Below are positions 37,101 through 49,800 of a stretch of DNA of 64,000 bases, piece by piece (the stretch's first letter is position 1; every line of letters begins with the position of its first letter). The notes under the pieces were generated by a model. The model searched no databases. It was given only the letters and a program-made list of their open reading frames with translations, and had not been told where the DNA came from. Source of the stretch: Lineus longissimus (taxonomy: Eukaryota; Nemertea; Pilidiophora; Heteronemertea; Lineidae); the NCBI RefSeq assembly GCF_910592395.1, contig NC_088324.1, positions 11,062,953-11,126,952 on the forward strand, written 5' to 3'. Both the position numbers and the translations under genes were made by a program.

Positions 37101-39089
37101 AATATTGCAGTCTCGAGGAGCTTGAAATCATATACAAGAATTTTTATTGCCTGGTATTATGATCGATGAAATCTTCAGCACTAATTTGCACAGTATTCAT
37201 GCATGTTAGGCGTTGTACTTTGATAGTACAGCTATTTGGTGCAAATGAATTCAAGGCATTTCGGACAGATAACTATGCAATTTTGGAATGATATCAAAAG
37301 TACCGATTGTGCCGATTTTCCAACAAGACGTTATTTTGCCTGGAAACACTGTTCAACGGCTGTGCTGACTATCACAACACTTTTTGGTTGGTCATGACGT
37401 TGGCCATTGGCAATGACAACCACAGGCTGTTCAAAAGCACCTCGCCCCACTCAAATAGTTTTTGGTTAACTTCTTGACAACATTTGTAACGACTGCTGTG
37501 CTTTCAACTGTGCACTGTGTTTGTCCCTGCTTGGCGAGACGACTTACCCAACACCAAAGCATCATTTGTCTAAACCAGAGCAGACAAAGGAAGGCAAATG
37601 GCCATTCGATACCAGAATCGGACAAGTCGGAAATGATTGTGGCTGAGGCCAGAAATCACAGCTTATTCTCATTAATGTCATACCAAGTTAAGGAAGCAGG
37701 CATCTTTTACGCATCCTAATGAAAATTTATGAATTTAGAATTGGATGATCGACTGGATTGAGGATTAGGTGATCCCTCTTGCCAAGATATGGCCACAATA
37801 ATTGAAAATGCAGCTTTAATACCACATCCAATAGGCATCCTAATCTGGGTAGTGGTGTCCCAACAACTTTTAAGTATGAAATGGTTCTGATGCTGGTTGC
37901 ATGCTATAAGGAAAGAACTACAATGGGTCACTTCAATTTCAAATAGAGTACTGCAAGGAAAAGGGAGTAAGTGCAATTCCTTTTACCTGATATCATCTCC
38001 AACAAACATTGATGAAAATCCAATCACCAAGGACTATAGCACATTAAATGAAAGCATCCATCAAATCACTAGATCTGCACTAATCATGATAAAACGCCAC
38101 TGTTTCCAAGATTAGCGTTGAGAAGTAGCTTTTTCCTGAACATTATTTGATGGCTTGGTTTTAATACTGAAACACCAAGGTCAATTTCTCAGGATCCAAG
38201 CCAGTGGTCTTCATGACTTCAACTTGCAATTGCACTTTTCGCAAATTAATCATGTATGGGAGTGCCTTTTCCTTTTCGATGCTAATCTTGAGAACCAGAT
38301 GAGACCCAAAGGTATCGGGAGCCTTGCCTTTTCTGCCAGCCAAAGTCTCCCAAGTGACATTTCTGTCTGATCATGCAGCTTTTGAAAAAAGTGTTTGAAA
38401 TCCAACAATGAGTGCAGACACCCAGAAGTATAACTGAAAACCACTTGCAGCATTTTTCAGAAGGGAAATTAGTCTGCACAGTTTTTTGCCGGACCCGAGC
38501 AGAACAATCGGACTGATGTGTATATGGTGTGCAATTTTTAGGTAATTTACTGATCCTTTCTGACTCACCCATGCAGCTCAGATCAATATTGTTCCTGGTA
38601 CAACCTTTACCGGATTATTGTTGCCAACAATAAGTTTAGTAATTGGCTAATTCAGAAAATGCAACACTTCAGACATGAGTGGACTTTGTTTTTCCCGTCA
38701 CCATGACTACAGTTGGTGGCAGACATTTTTCCTTGCACGGAGTCTATCAAGTCAAGAGTATCACCGAGTTCCTGACAATTTACCTCAAATATGACATTAG
38801 AAATCTAGACATGACATATTAATGTTGCCATGACAATCATGTCAGTATAATATTACGACTACCACAGACCTCCATGAGCAGTTGATCAAAGAGTGGGAGG
38901 TTCTAAAAGCATCTTGCAAGAAGTTTTTGCCAGGAGACAGTAGGAATTTCGTTTGGGATGGATATGATCCGCTGTTTATAAAGATGGTGCAATAACCACA
39001 GCTTGGAATGCATAACTGATTCATCATCTTATAACAGAGCTTCCACAGAAGGTCTTCTCTTCCAGCACAAACCAAAGACACCCTATTTG

Positions 39090-39200
39090 GTACAAGTGGC
39101 TCAGACTTTGGGCTGGCGGTCATGAGGTCCCTGGTTGAAACCCAGTCGGTGTGAGACTTGCAGCAGGTCTCTTCCTCCAACATGCTTTACTGCACCCAGG
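39090..39200 (+). mobile_element. SINE-like fragment
   Basis: GGTTGAAACCCAGTCGGTG, followed by a CAGGTCTCTTCCTCCAACAT segment, resembles the piece at 58615-58735 (GGTTTCGACGCTCAGTCGG, then CAGGTTTCCTCCTACAT). Both have a B-box-like GGTTNNANNC core as in tRNA-derived SINEs. The boundaries are unclear. Confidence 0.4.
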
Positions 39201-42200
39201 TGTAATGAAAAACCTAGAACTCAGATGAATCCTTGGTCTGAATAGTATGTCCAACATGGCATGATGGACTCAAACGAGAAAGTTTTAAAACCAAAGGCTT
39301 GATGACCAGTAATCGGATGCTTCCTGCAGAGATTTCGTATGATCTTCCAGACATATTTGCGGCAGCATCTTGAGAATACACATGTGCATTCCTATAAGTA
39401 CAAAGCCCTGACTAGACAAGGAATTATATATATCAATCATCATAACCTGACACATAGGTCAATAATCATTTGCTGATCATGCTCACACACTACTGCCCGC
39501 AACCTGTGGATATCGCAAACTTAAGTGCGGGTGGGCCAAATGCCAAGTAGAAGATCGTCTTCACCAGAATGAACTTGACCATTGGTTTTTTATGAATCGT
39601 GGTCCAAGTCAATACTTTGAAACTGTCTGGCCCCCTTGACAGTGATGCAACAGGCAACAGCTTAGACTATTCCTGTCTCTTTTGTAAAATAATTGGTAAC
39701 CTCACCACCTGTCGCATCAGAGGAGGCGTACTCTTATCCTGCTGGTTTGTGCAGCAGCTGTGGGATCTACATGTCTGCTTTACAGTGAAGCGGGGAGAGA
39801 AATACCAGGAGGGAAGTGATGAAGACAATCATCGTCCAAATCTGCCAGTTCACCACGTGGAATCCTGTGGTCAGCATGCACTGACTTGCTGCTGTGTGCA
39901 ACAAAAAGATCACTCGTCTATTGGTAAAACCGCTGTGATTTCTGTCGCATGCGATTATGATCGCAAGTTGCAACAATGATTGCTTGTTTGGCGTGGTGCT
40001 TTAGATGCAGAAGTACAAACAGTGACGTGTGTACATTTTTAGATACCATCCAGAATAGCAACTCAGTATCAACTATCAAAGTCTCCACACTGACTGCAAG
40101 CATTGACAGAACTCCACTAACCTGAGGTCAATGTGTTTTTTAAAACCAAGACTTATGGGTCAATGATGAGCCCCCTTCCATCGAAGCTGCAAAGGTGAGA
40201 CTTGCCTGAACATCACAACGCAAAAATGGCTTTAACGCCCAATGGGGGACTTTGACTGATGCCAAACTGCCATCAAACAATGTTTAATGCGATCAGTACA
40301 TTTTCATTCACCACAGTTAGAGAATTAGTAAATTGATGCTAACATGTCCTAATCTGGTTACAGCTCTCTGGCCCATGGAAACCTTTCACGCAAAAAGTGG
40401 CTCCAAATAGGTATCTTTCTAAACTAGTACTTAGTGGCACTTTCCACGCACGATATTGAATTAGGCGTGTGCCCCAGAGAATGCTGGGATTGATCCGCCT
40501 TGGCGTCGGGTCATATGAATAGCCTACTGAAATAGAAGGATCAATTATCTGTGTTTGCTCTGCATACATACAAATGGAGATGTCGATCTAGGCGTGTACA
40601 TCAATACACGCTGTCTCGTCTCACATAAGCTTCAGAGGAGCAATGGACAGTTCCTTGCCCTACGCTTCTGATGGGACAAGCGACATGACCCACACTCCAT
40701 GACCATGCAGCCTTCCTGAGGAAGTATGATGTCAATCCTCAACAACCTGTTATAGCAACTAGCCATCCCAAGAATTGGCAGGTTAACCTTTTGAATTGAC
40801 CACTTTGCAGTACCATGCAAGGGAAGAAAGAGCATGTAGATGACCCTTGCATGCAAAGGAGATGCAGAGCAAACTTAATGAAACACTATACTAGGATCTT
40901 CATGGTAGCAGTCCAAGAAGCTGATCTTTGTATCGACCCGAGTGTGCAAGCTAGGATGCTAAGCAAACACTTTGAACAAAGATTTTTATGCAACGACATG
41001 TTAGCAAGTCGATGTGTCCACTTTTACATTCGCAACCTGAGTGTAAGAAGCTTTATCACGCATGCGTCTCAGAAAAAAAACTTTGCCAGGATGTTCATGA
41101 ATTGAATGTAGACAAGCATAGAATCCTCTACTTACGGCACTGCCCTTAAGTCTTCTAACAGGCACTGCTCTTAAGTCTTCTAACAAGAAGATCCTTTTCA
41201 GGAACAGGATATCTTAGATGTTTGGATGAGCCTACTAATACTAAGGCATTGCTTTTGGAATGAGGAAGTCAGACATGTTATGTCAAGGTAGAGTTGCCCG
41301 GATTGATATCTGTTGACTTGGCAAAGAATCAGATCAGACCTCAGTAGGCTCAGTCTACCGCAGTTTTATTCAAAGATGTTTGTTCAATTCCAATCACATA
41401 CATGTAGCTCTAGAAGAAGGTCAGTTCATAGCAGAGTTCGATAACTTGCTTGCCTGTAGAGCTCCTCAGTATATTAGCGGAGGAGCTCAGTGGTAAAGTT
41501 ATGTCTCAATCCTTGTCAAAATTTTCCAGTAACTGAAAACTGCAGATAAAGAGAGTCGCATCTTTTCTCTCTGATGAGGATACTTTTCTCATCGAAGCAC
41601 TTGCTTTTTAAGGCAAAACTGTGGAAGCCAGAAACAGAAGCAAGACTTGATGCCATCACAAAATCAGATAGATACCAGATACTCAAGTAATTGTTTTAAA
41701 TACGATGGCTATTAATAAACAACCAGGTGCAAGGATTCTCACTACATACAATATAAACATGACACTCCAACAAAACAATATTAGGATAAGGCTAAGTGAT
41801 GCAGCTTGAGCTAGAACAAGAGTTTTCAAGTGAGATAATACAGCTTCAAAAGTAAATGCAATCCAGGGTAGGGCAACTGGTAGAGAAAGACCAACACAAA
41901 ACTCACATTGGCATGACACACTTGACTTAGCACCAGAAAGTTTAGCCACGTCTAGCAACGACATTCTGAAGGGCAACAACCTTCAAATTAAAGACCCATC
42001 TACAAGGAGAAGTCGTGGGAGGATTTTAAGAGCTTCAAGGGCCGGATAAACCACAGACCAGAATTGGTGGATTGCCCTGACCATACACATGACTAGAATG
42101 CAACAAATGCACCACAATCCTAGCTTGAAACCTTGTCGTTTCCCTGTATACGCCTACAAAAATCATTAAATAGAATATTGATACTATTGGACAAGTCGTG

Positions 42201-45200
42201 GGAGTTCTCTAACACAGTCTGTAGCATCATTTTACAAACACGTGGAGGCTGACTCAACCAGCACCTGAAGAGACCAGGGCTCCATCCAATGCCTGGCACA
42301 TTCTGCAGTATTTTGTCCCCTGATGAAAAGAAGGCAAGACTTTCGGCCGGAGCCAAAGTCACTGAAGACTAACCTGTGGGGAACCGCCAAAGACCTCTAG
42401 CTAACAGCCGATTTTGTTGCGGCCTGACAGAGGCTATGGTGCAAAGGTCTGAACGCAGACAAGAGACATCCAGTAGACAGAACAACGCCACTGAACACCT
42501 CTTCAAAGCATCAACAACATTCCACAGACACTCAATCCTTGACAAAATGTTCTCGAGTTCGAATGATCTTTGCAAGACAATACAAAGACATGACCATACC
42601 ATATCCAACATGATTAATTCTAAGATGTCTCGTTAGATACTAGAAGATTATACAGTATAATGGTTATTTACAGGACGACATGATCATATGTAACAAGTAC
42701 CAGAGAAAGTAACTATCACAGCTCAAATGCTCTCCTTGAGATCACTTTCATTATGCTAAACAATGGTTAGAACATATCAAATTTTTGAGAAGTGAGCACT
42801 CCTATGAGTCCTGTGCATCTTGTAATTTTGAATCGAAGAGACGAGCAAGACAGAGCAGGACAAACAATCAGGGGATACAACAGGTTTATACATGTTATAA
42901 CGAATTCCAAGATCATAAAGTGAAAACTTCACCAAGGCCAGCCAATGCCATCACACGAAAGATAACTCTAATCCCCTATAACTCGCTACTATCATCCCGG
43001 CCATCTCAATCAACAGGCTAATTAATAAAGTATTCACAAGTTTCCCTGTGAGACTGAATTGATGTGCATACCAGCCATCGTGGCCACCGAATCTTCCATA
43101 ACAACAGTCCTCTCAGAGCCAACAGGCAATTGGGCCATGTCATTTTGGCATTAAGGAGTTCTCACTTGTTTCAGCTGGACATGGGATAGGAGTTGGTGCA
43201 CAAACTTGAGAGACAATAGTCAAAGTATTTGCATGATTAGAGTGGCTCGCAAACGAGTGATGTAATAACAGTAGCCTACCCAGTAAGTCAGCCATTTTAC
43301 TCTGTCATAGCAGAGCACCAACACTAGAGGCCCCGATCTGGAAATCGTCAGACTCCTATGTGGCTATGGAGTTATGCCGACAAAATCATAGATGCCAGTT
43401 TTCGTGCATTCATTTGGTGTTTTCAACTTCCTTCTATCCATTTGACTAAGGATTTACGATTCTACATACTGCACTGATGCAAACCAAGTGCTGATAAAAA
43501 CAAGACAGGAAGCATAATCATCAAGTCCACATAAACTTCCCTGGCGTAAAAAATTGACCATTTATACGATATTCCTTTTTAATAGACGGCAAATGTGCCC
43601 ATATTGGTAATCCACTGGGCCATATAACTGTGAGCAGGCAAATAGATGGATTCAGAACGGAGTTGGCCAACTGCCATCCAGTTTTCGCTAAGTATGAGAT
43701 ACATTATTCTACACAATTCGAAACATGTAGACCATCTACCATCTCATGGCAAAATGCTTCCAATACATACAAAGATAGTATGCAAACTGGCTTTTTTAAT
43801 TGAACAGTTATTTGAATTATTTTTTTTTTTCCATGAAATGAATTTACCAGCTGGCTCAATCTGCCTTGCGACAACAGGAGGTATCTTCATTTTACAAAAT
43901 AAAATCTCAATTCCTTTCCTCCTGCCACCCTGCTTGACTCACATATTCAGTTATTACTTAGCTTAATAGTCAACTTTACCTACTATGTTATGAGACCCTT
44001 ATGCTAAGGGTCAGGGATTTTTCGGTCAGATTCCTACATATTCAGCGCAGGAAGGCTATCAGTTCTCCCACCTCGAAGAGAGGTATCAGATCGCGATAGA
44101 GGCTCATCACTGGTATGATATGAATGAGATCGGTATGACATAAATGAGATCGGAGTTATCAAGAGAAGAAGGTAGCTGTGCCAAACTGCAATGTAAAGCA
44201 AGAGCTAGGAGCCTGAGCCACAGACAGGATATCCAATGAAACAGAAACATGGGACTCAGTCATATTTGATGTTTTAGTCCACAGAATAAAAATGTATTCC
44301 AGATTTTGGACATATGTTTTACCAAGCATGGCAGGAATCGCAATGTAATGATTGCACATGCACGTGCATGTGCACGTATCATAGTAACAATTCCATGTAA
44401 AGGCCATTCCCCTTTCCCACCGGATGTTGGCCAATATCTTAAGAGTACTTCCCCACCCTTTCACAAACAGTTAACTCACATACACACTTGATGTAATTCT
44501 GTTCCTGACGTCATTTACATGCGAGTTGGAAGATAGGTTATCTCGATTTTTCACCTCGAGACAGAACAGGGTACTTCAGCTGATTGAGAGCTGTACAACA
44601 TTCAGATCAGTAGTTAGTTTTTAGCTCAGCTGGCAATTAAGTTTTTTTCAGAATGCCTAGCAACAATAGAATTGGCATTTTCTTTCCTCGCCTAGCCAAA
44701 AATCTGCCAACGCATCGCAAAACAATCAGAGGTGCAAGATTCTGAATACCAATAAAAATTCATTTTTTCATCACCCACATAAAAATAGCAGGTTATCAGA
44801 GTAACATGTACTTCCAGTTATAAATACATGGAACCATACAGTTACCAAGGTATCTGTATTTTAGGACAACCAACGTCATCCACTCAATATTGGAATTTTC
44901 GCCAGAGCACCTTTGCCGTCAAATGTGTGTACAATGGAAAGATATGTTGGAAATACTGCTATACATGGTACATAAATCTACTTAAATACTAGTGAAATAA
45001 TGAATCGAATTAGTGTTTTGGTGGATGGTGAAAATGTGGGTCGAATTTCAACCACGTCATTTTCACACTGAAATTGCACCAATATGAAAGGCAGGCGCAC
45101 TGCAGATGCCGAGGGGGACATTGGGATGTTGGTGAAGACCCTACGCCATGCATTGAGCTGTAGAGAAACCAAATCAATCTGTCCTACATGTAGATGTATC

Positions 45201-45584
45201 TTGAAAGACACAATAACTAGTGAGCTGACTTGCCTGATCTAGAATGAGTATGATCACACTTTCTTTGAATTGAAAATGTCACTTCCATAATCATGAGAAG
45301 CAAACACACACTATGTGACACTCTGCATTGAATGAGACTTTTAAAGGCATCTTCAAATTCAAAACAACACTTTAGATATTTGACTGGAGACCTTTTCAAT
45401 TATGGTTGCTATGGACATCACAACTATGGTAACTATGCAACAAGAATCTTTGCGAGTGTGAAGCTAAGCAGAGTCATGGGAATGACTGAGAAAGATCTTT
45501 TGATAAAAGTGTAAGAAGTGGATTATTATGGCTGTGAAAATATGTCACCATCACAGTAACCAGTAGAATCCAGATATCACAATA

Positions 45585-45825
45585 CCAGCAAGCAACGCAG
45601 AACCATGACATGTATCCTAGCAACGGATACATTTCTCAATCATCGCCTGCGGAGGACTGCATCACAACACCTTAGCAACAATATTAATTTGTGCTTGGTC
45701 ACTAGGCAACATGTAACCTAGCAACAGTTACAACAGATTATGTTGCCCAGTATCCCAGAACAAATCAGTCAGAATGTTGCTTAGCAACACTAACTGTGTT
45801 GAGTACACCTTAGCAACAGATGCAA
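45585..45825 (-). repeat. GTTGCTA cluster downstream of ELAV-like gene 2
   Basis: In the sense of the ELAV-like transcript, GTTGC(T/C)(A/T) occurs about seven times in 240 nt beginning roughly 50 nt after the stop. It probably lies in the 3' UTR. Confidence 0.6.
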
Positions 45826-45875
45826 AGTGTGTCAACTTCGGTAAAATTTACAAATTTGACCTAAGTTTGTTATAA

Positions 45876-46877
45876 TTAAGTTTTCTTATTATAATAAGAG
45901 ACTTGTAGCGGCTTGTCGATCATGTAGTAACGGCCATTTAGAGCCGCAATGGAATTATCCGCATCATGACCATTTGCCATGGTAACGAACCCATAATTTT
46001 TACACATATTTTTGGCATGATCCCAAATCACATTTACCTTTAACACACGACCGTAAGCGGAAAATAGCGACCATAATTGTCGCTCCTCCGCGTAAGGTCC
46101 AATATTATAAACATACAATGTGTAACCCTGATTGTCTCCGCCGTTTGCACAAAAACTTCCAGGGGGCGCTGGCATACTCAGACCACCACCCATCATGGGA
46201 TTGTAACGATTTGGATAACGGAAGCCTTGGTTTCTGATTGGCCCACCAAAGTATCCTCTCGGTGGCGGCGGAGGTGGGTGCAACATCGGTGGCGGTCGCA
46301 CCTTCTTGGCGTTTTCTTCGGCGAACTTGATGTTGAGCGGTTCCGGTCCTCCCGGTAGCATCTTGCCTGTCATTAACTCCATGGCTCTCGCAGCCTGATC
46401 CTTTAACTCAAAGAGTACAAACCCAACGCCCGTACACTCTCCACCCTTATTCGATAAGATTTTACAATTGATAATTGTCCCAAACTCTGTGAATAATTCC
46501 TCCAAGTCCATCGCAGTGATATTTTTTGGCAACCCACGAATGTAAAGATTTGTTTGTTTACTTTGCTCCCCCTGGGGGCGAGCGAATGCAACTTTTAATC
46601 TCTTGTGTTGATATTCCACACCATTTAGTTGCTCTATCGCCATCACAGCATCCCGATTATGATCATATTCGACGAAACCAAATCCGTAACTATACCCTGT
46701 ACTGCGGTCACGTATTATTTTGGTTTTCGTGACATTGATTGGCCCAATCGCCGCAAACATTTCCCTAAATTCTTGATCAGAGAGAGTCTGTGGTACATAG
46801 TTCACAATCAGATTCGTACGCGTATCCTCGCCGCTGACCGTGTCATGGTCATGGTCGGTATCCATAGCAGCCATCAT
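45876..46877 (-). CDS. ELAV/Hu-like RNA-binding protein, short-hinge paralogue (intronless)
   Basis: Uninterrupted ORF of 333 residues, close to the usual Hu protein length. RRM1 (about 21-100) has LIVNYVPQ and SYGFGFVEY and a small insertion in the loop before KIIRD. RRM2 (about 109-187) has NLYIRGLP and GVGFVLF. RRM3 (about 252-330) has LYVYNIGP and KNYGFVTM. The hinge (about 194-250) is Pro-rich (HPPPPPP) and keeps a GGPxRNQG...NRxNPM block also found in the hinge of the paralogue at 27374-28744, so the hinge of the two genes is homologous although the RGG expansion is private to the other. Role expected: binding of AU/U-rich mRNA elements. It lacks introns, like its paralogue, and lies 17 kb away on the same strand. 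Two start ATGs lie close together (MMAAM), and the first was used. Confidence 0.93.
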   Translation of the reverse strand: MMAAMDTDHDHDTVSGEDTRTNLIVNYVPQTLSDQEFREMFAAIGPINVTKTKIIRDRSTGYSYGFGFVEYDHNRDAVMAIEQLNGVEYQHKRLKVAFARPQGEQSKQTNLYIRGLPKNITAMDLEELFTEFGTIINCKILSNKGGECTGVGFVLFELKDQAARAMELMTGKMLPGGPEPLNIKFAEENAKKVRPPPMLHPPPPPPRGYFGGPIRNQGFRYPNRYNPMMGGGLSMPAPPGSFCANGGDNQGYTLYVYNIGPYAEERQLWSLFSAYGRVLKVNVIWDHAKNMCKNYGFVTMANGHDADNSIAALNGRYYMIDKPLQVSYYNKKT

Positions 46878-49800
46878 GAATGTAACGGGAGATCACAATA
46901 AATGGAGAAAGTCCAAGATGGCAGTAATGCGATAATCCCAACGGACAAAATGCAAGTTCTAGCACAAGTTCAAATCACAGCCTGTAGCCTTTTCACAGCT
47001 TTGAAAGAAGATGGCGAAATACTTCTTCCAGGTTTACTGAAGGTCCAGTATTTGAGGTAACTGTTTGATGTTGGACTAAAGTTCAAATCCCAGATTGTTA
47101 TAATCCAGGAGTTTTCTCACAGTACACTGGCTGATCACAGATTTGAGGTATGGAGTTCCAAAGACGACAGTGGTATCCTGTGCAGTCCTTGAGCCTTCTT
47201 TAGGCCGGAAAAAAATTGAAAAAAAAGTTAAAAATTTATGTACGAGTGCTAACTGCCCATATTTACCACTAGAAAAGAGAACAAAAGAATGTTAGCAACA
47301 AGCGATCAGTGAAATAAATACTTGCACCTCACCGCAAGACCCGTACAAATAATTCAAATGGAAAGATATCATAGACCATGAGCAATCTTGCATTTTTTTC
47401 TCAAAAGAAACGTCTCCTTGGCACCATTACGAGACACTCCCATTTCAAATATTGCCGTGAGCCAAGACCTTTCTCAGGTGGCGGTCTATGAGCAGTTGTT
47501 TTTTTATAAAACACAACAGCCAACTGGTGCAGAATTGACTTTCTCTGGACTTCTTGAAGGAAAATGCAGGATTGGTCATGGACCATAAAAAACGTAAGGG
47601 CAACATCAAATGATGTGATATGCGACTACGAGATGTTCATTCCATTGGCATTGCCCTGAAGTTATCCAATGCCAGCCCGAGTTTCAGTGTTTCAAGTTTC
47701 ATATCAGACCTCCCTCATCTTTTAAAAAAGACCATTGGTCATCTGCCACTTTATACACACCATTAGTGCTAACCTTTAACGTCGATAATGAAAATCTTCA
47801 GAGACAAAATGAACCCTCCCAAGTCCACATGAATTGCAACTGATGAATTTTCGGCTCAAAACTTTCGAAACGATTGATAACGAAACTGAAACCTGAACGA
47901 AGACATTCTGTCATGAATATTTCCTGTTTTTAGTTTATAGAAGAGCTACAGTTGTTTATCTGCTTCCTGGCAATAAGAGTTGGGAGGAGTCATTTTGTGC
48001 ATTTGAATGCAAAATACATATAATAGGAGATTGCTGTAGACAAGTGCTTGAGGATAAGGCAAAAGCTCAAGACTTTTAAACCAGGACAGCGAAATCTGGC
48101 CTCGAACCTTCAAACCAAACATCCACTGAATCCCACAATCTTTTGTTTTCAGTGACTTCATGTAGCAAGGTGAAATAACTAGGTTTTCCAACAGATAAAA
48201 AAGGAAAATAAAGCTCAAAATAAAACAATATCATGTATCCTACTATAGAAAACATCATTTCAGAAGGTCAGGATGCCGAGATAATCACTTCTTCAATAAT
48301 GATGAGCACCATTTTGTGTAAAGGTCACCACACAGCCAAGTGCCCTTACAATGACAATGACTAATTACAAAAGTAAGGACGGTATAAATCATGTCATTGT
48401 GCAACATAAGCAAAACAAGAAATAAAGAAGTAACAGGAATAAAATAAGTCAACAAAATGTAAGAGAGTAACCTAATATTATTCAAGAACAGATCATAATT
48501 TTAAAGGAATTTTTGAACAAAAAATGTCTAGTACAGCCAATGTCTAGACGTTGCACTTGACTTACAGTTACACTCAAGTGGGAGTACATGTCACATATGG
48601 AACGCAAAAGTAAGTTGTGTAAAAATCTTTGAAAGTGGTGAGAAAAAAATTCCCCTTACCGTCTCTTGAAATATGGAATTGGCAGAAAAATATTACTGAA
48701 CTTCTGAAAAATAAAAAAATAAAAGATATAAAAAGTCTGGAAATCTTCATGGGAAAATCTATTGACATGGTGAAATGGTTGGGAAAAACTGGAGCTGTAC
48801 TGGCAACACTAATAGCAACTCATCGTGTTGCTTCAGTGCAGTGACCCCATAGGGGAAGCAGGGGTGTCCCCCTCCCGGGGTGAAAGGTGTTGAGCCCTGG
48901 ACTGGGTCAAGTGTGAGGAGACAGGCCCATGGATGGTTGGTTCCCGACAGCATGTTCTGTGGCAGTTTAGCGAAGACACCATTATCCATGCAATTGTAAG
49001 GCATCCCTTGACCACTCTTTCCAAACTTGACCTTTGCTGGACTTCGATTTTAGAAGCTTGAGAGGCCAAAATCCTCCTGAGATCACAAAAAGGATCAACT
49101 CAACATCCATGAGAGAAGAAGAAAAGAGATAACAGTTGGGTCACTAGAAAATTATCCACTAAAAATATATATTTCCATTCTATATATAGACGGTTGATAG
49201 CAGGGCAACGTATCCCAGATAGGGCCTCGCATCACTTTTTTAATGGACCAGTGCTCATTTAGCACTGACATTGTACATCTTTTTTTTAACAACACCAACA
49301 TGATCTCCGCTTATGGTCGCAGTGCGGTGGCGTTGTTATGGTTGCAACTATTTGGCGATATCACACAGAGATTGGACACTTTATTACATCATCATTATCT
49401 TATTTCTATCTTGCACCACACTATATTCATAATCAGTCATTAATGCAGTGCATAACAACAGGTTCATATACCTTGAGAATGACTCAACCAGCACCTCTTC
49501 TGCATAACAATCCACATGATGATGTGTAGACTGTAGAAGTGTAGTGTATTTTGTACTGTCAGTGTACATTGATACACACAATACACAAAATCCTGCGCAA
49601 AATCAGTCACTTCCTCTTGCAATAGCATATCCCGAAAAATTTCTGCAGTTACAAAACCTACAGCAAAATGAGCATATCTGTGCAAATGTGCAGTAAGGCG
49701 GTTACCTAAAGAGGAATTTTGACGAGATCACAAGGTCAATTTAGATGTCGAACAGGTGACAGACGGATCAGAAAAATCAGCCTCGCCAGCCAGACAGCAT

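Larger units (their letters stand above)
28745..45875. other. 17-kb gene-poor interval between the two ELAV-like genes
   Basis: AT-rich, with frequent A-rich tracts at 29100-30100. Noted in it: AGCAAC-rich clusters (30655-30830, 31090-31140 and 45585-45820), a SINE-like piece near 39100-39190, and a 27-bp tandem duplication near 41137-41187. ORFs such as 35586-36179 (197 codons, plus) and 39599-39979 have no recognisable domain. No gene could be supported. Confidence 0.6.
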
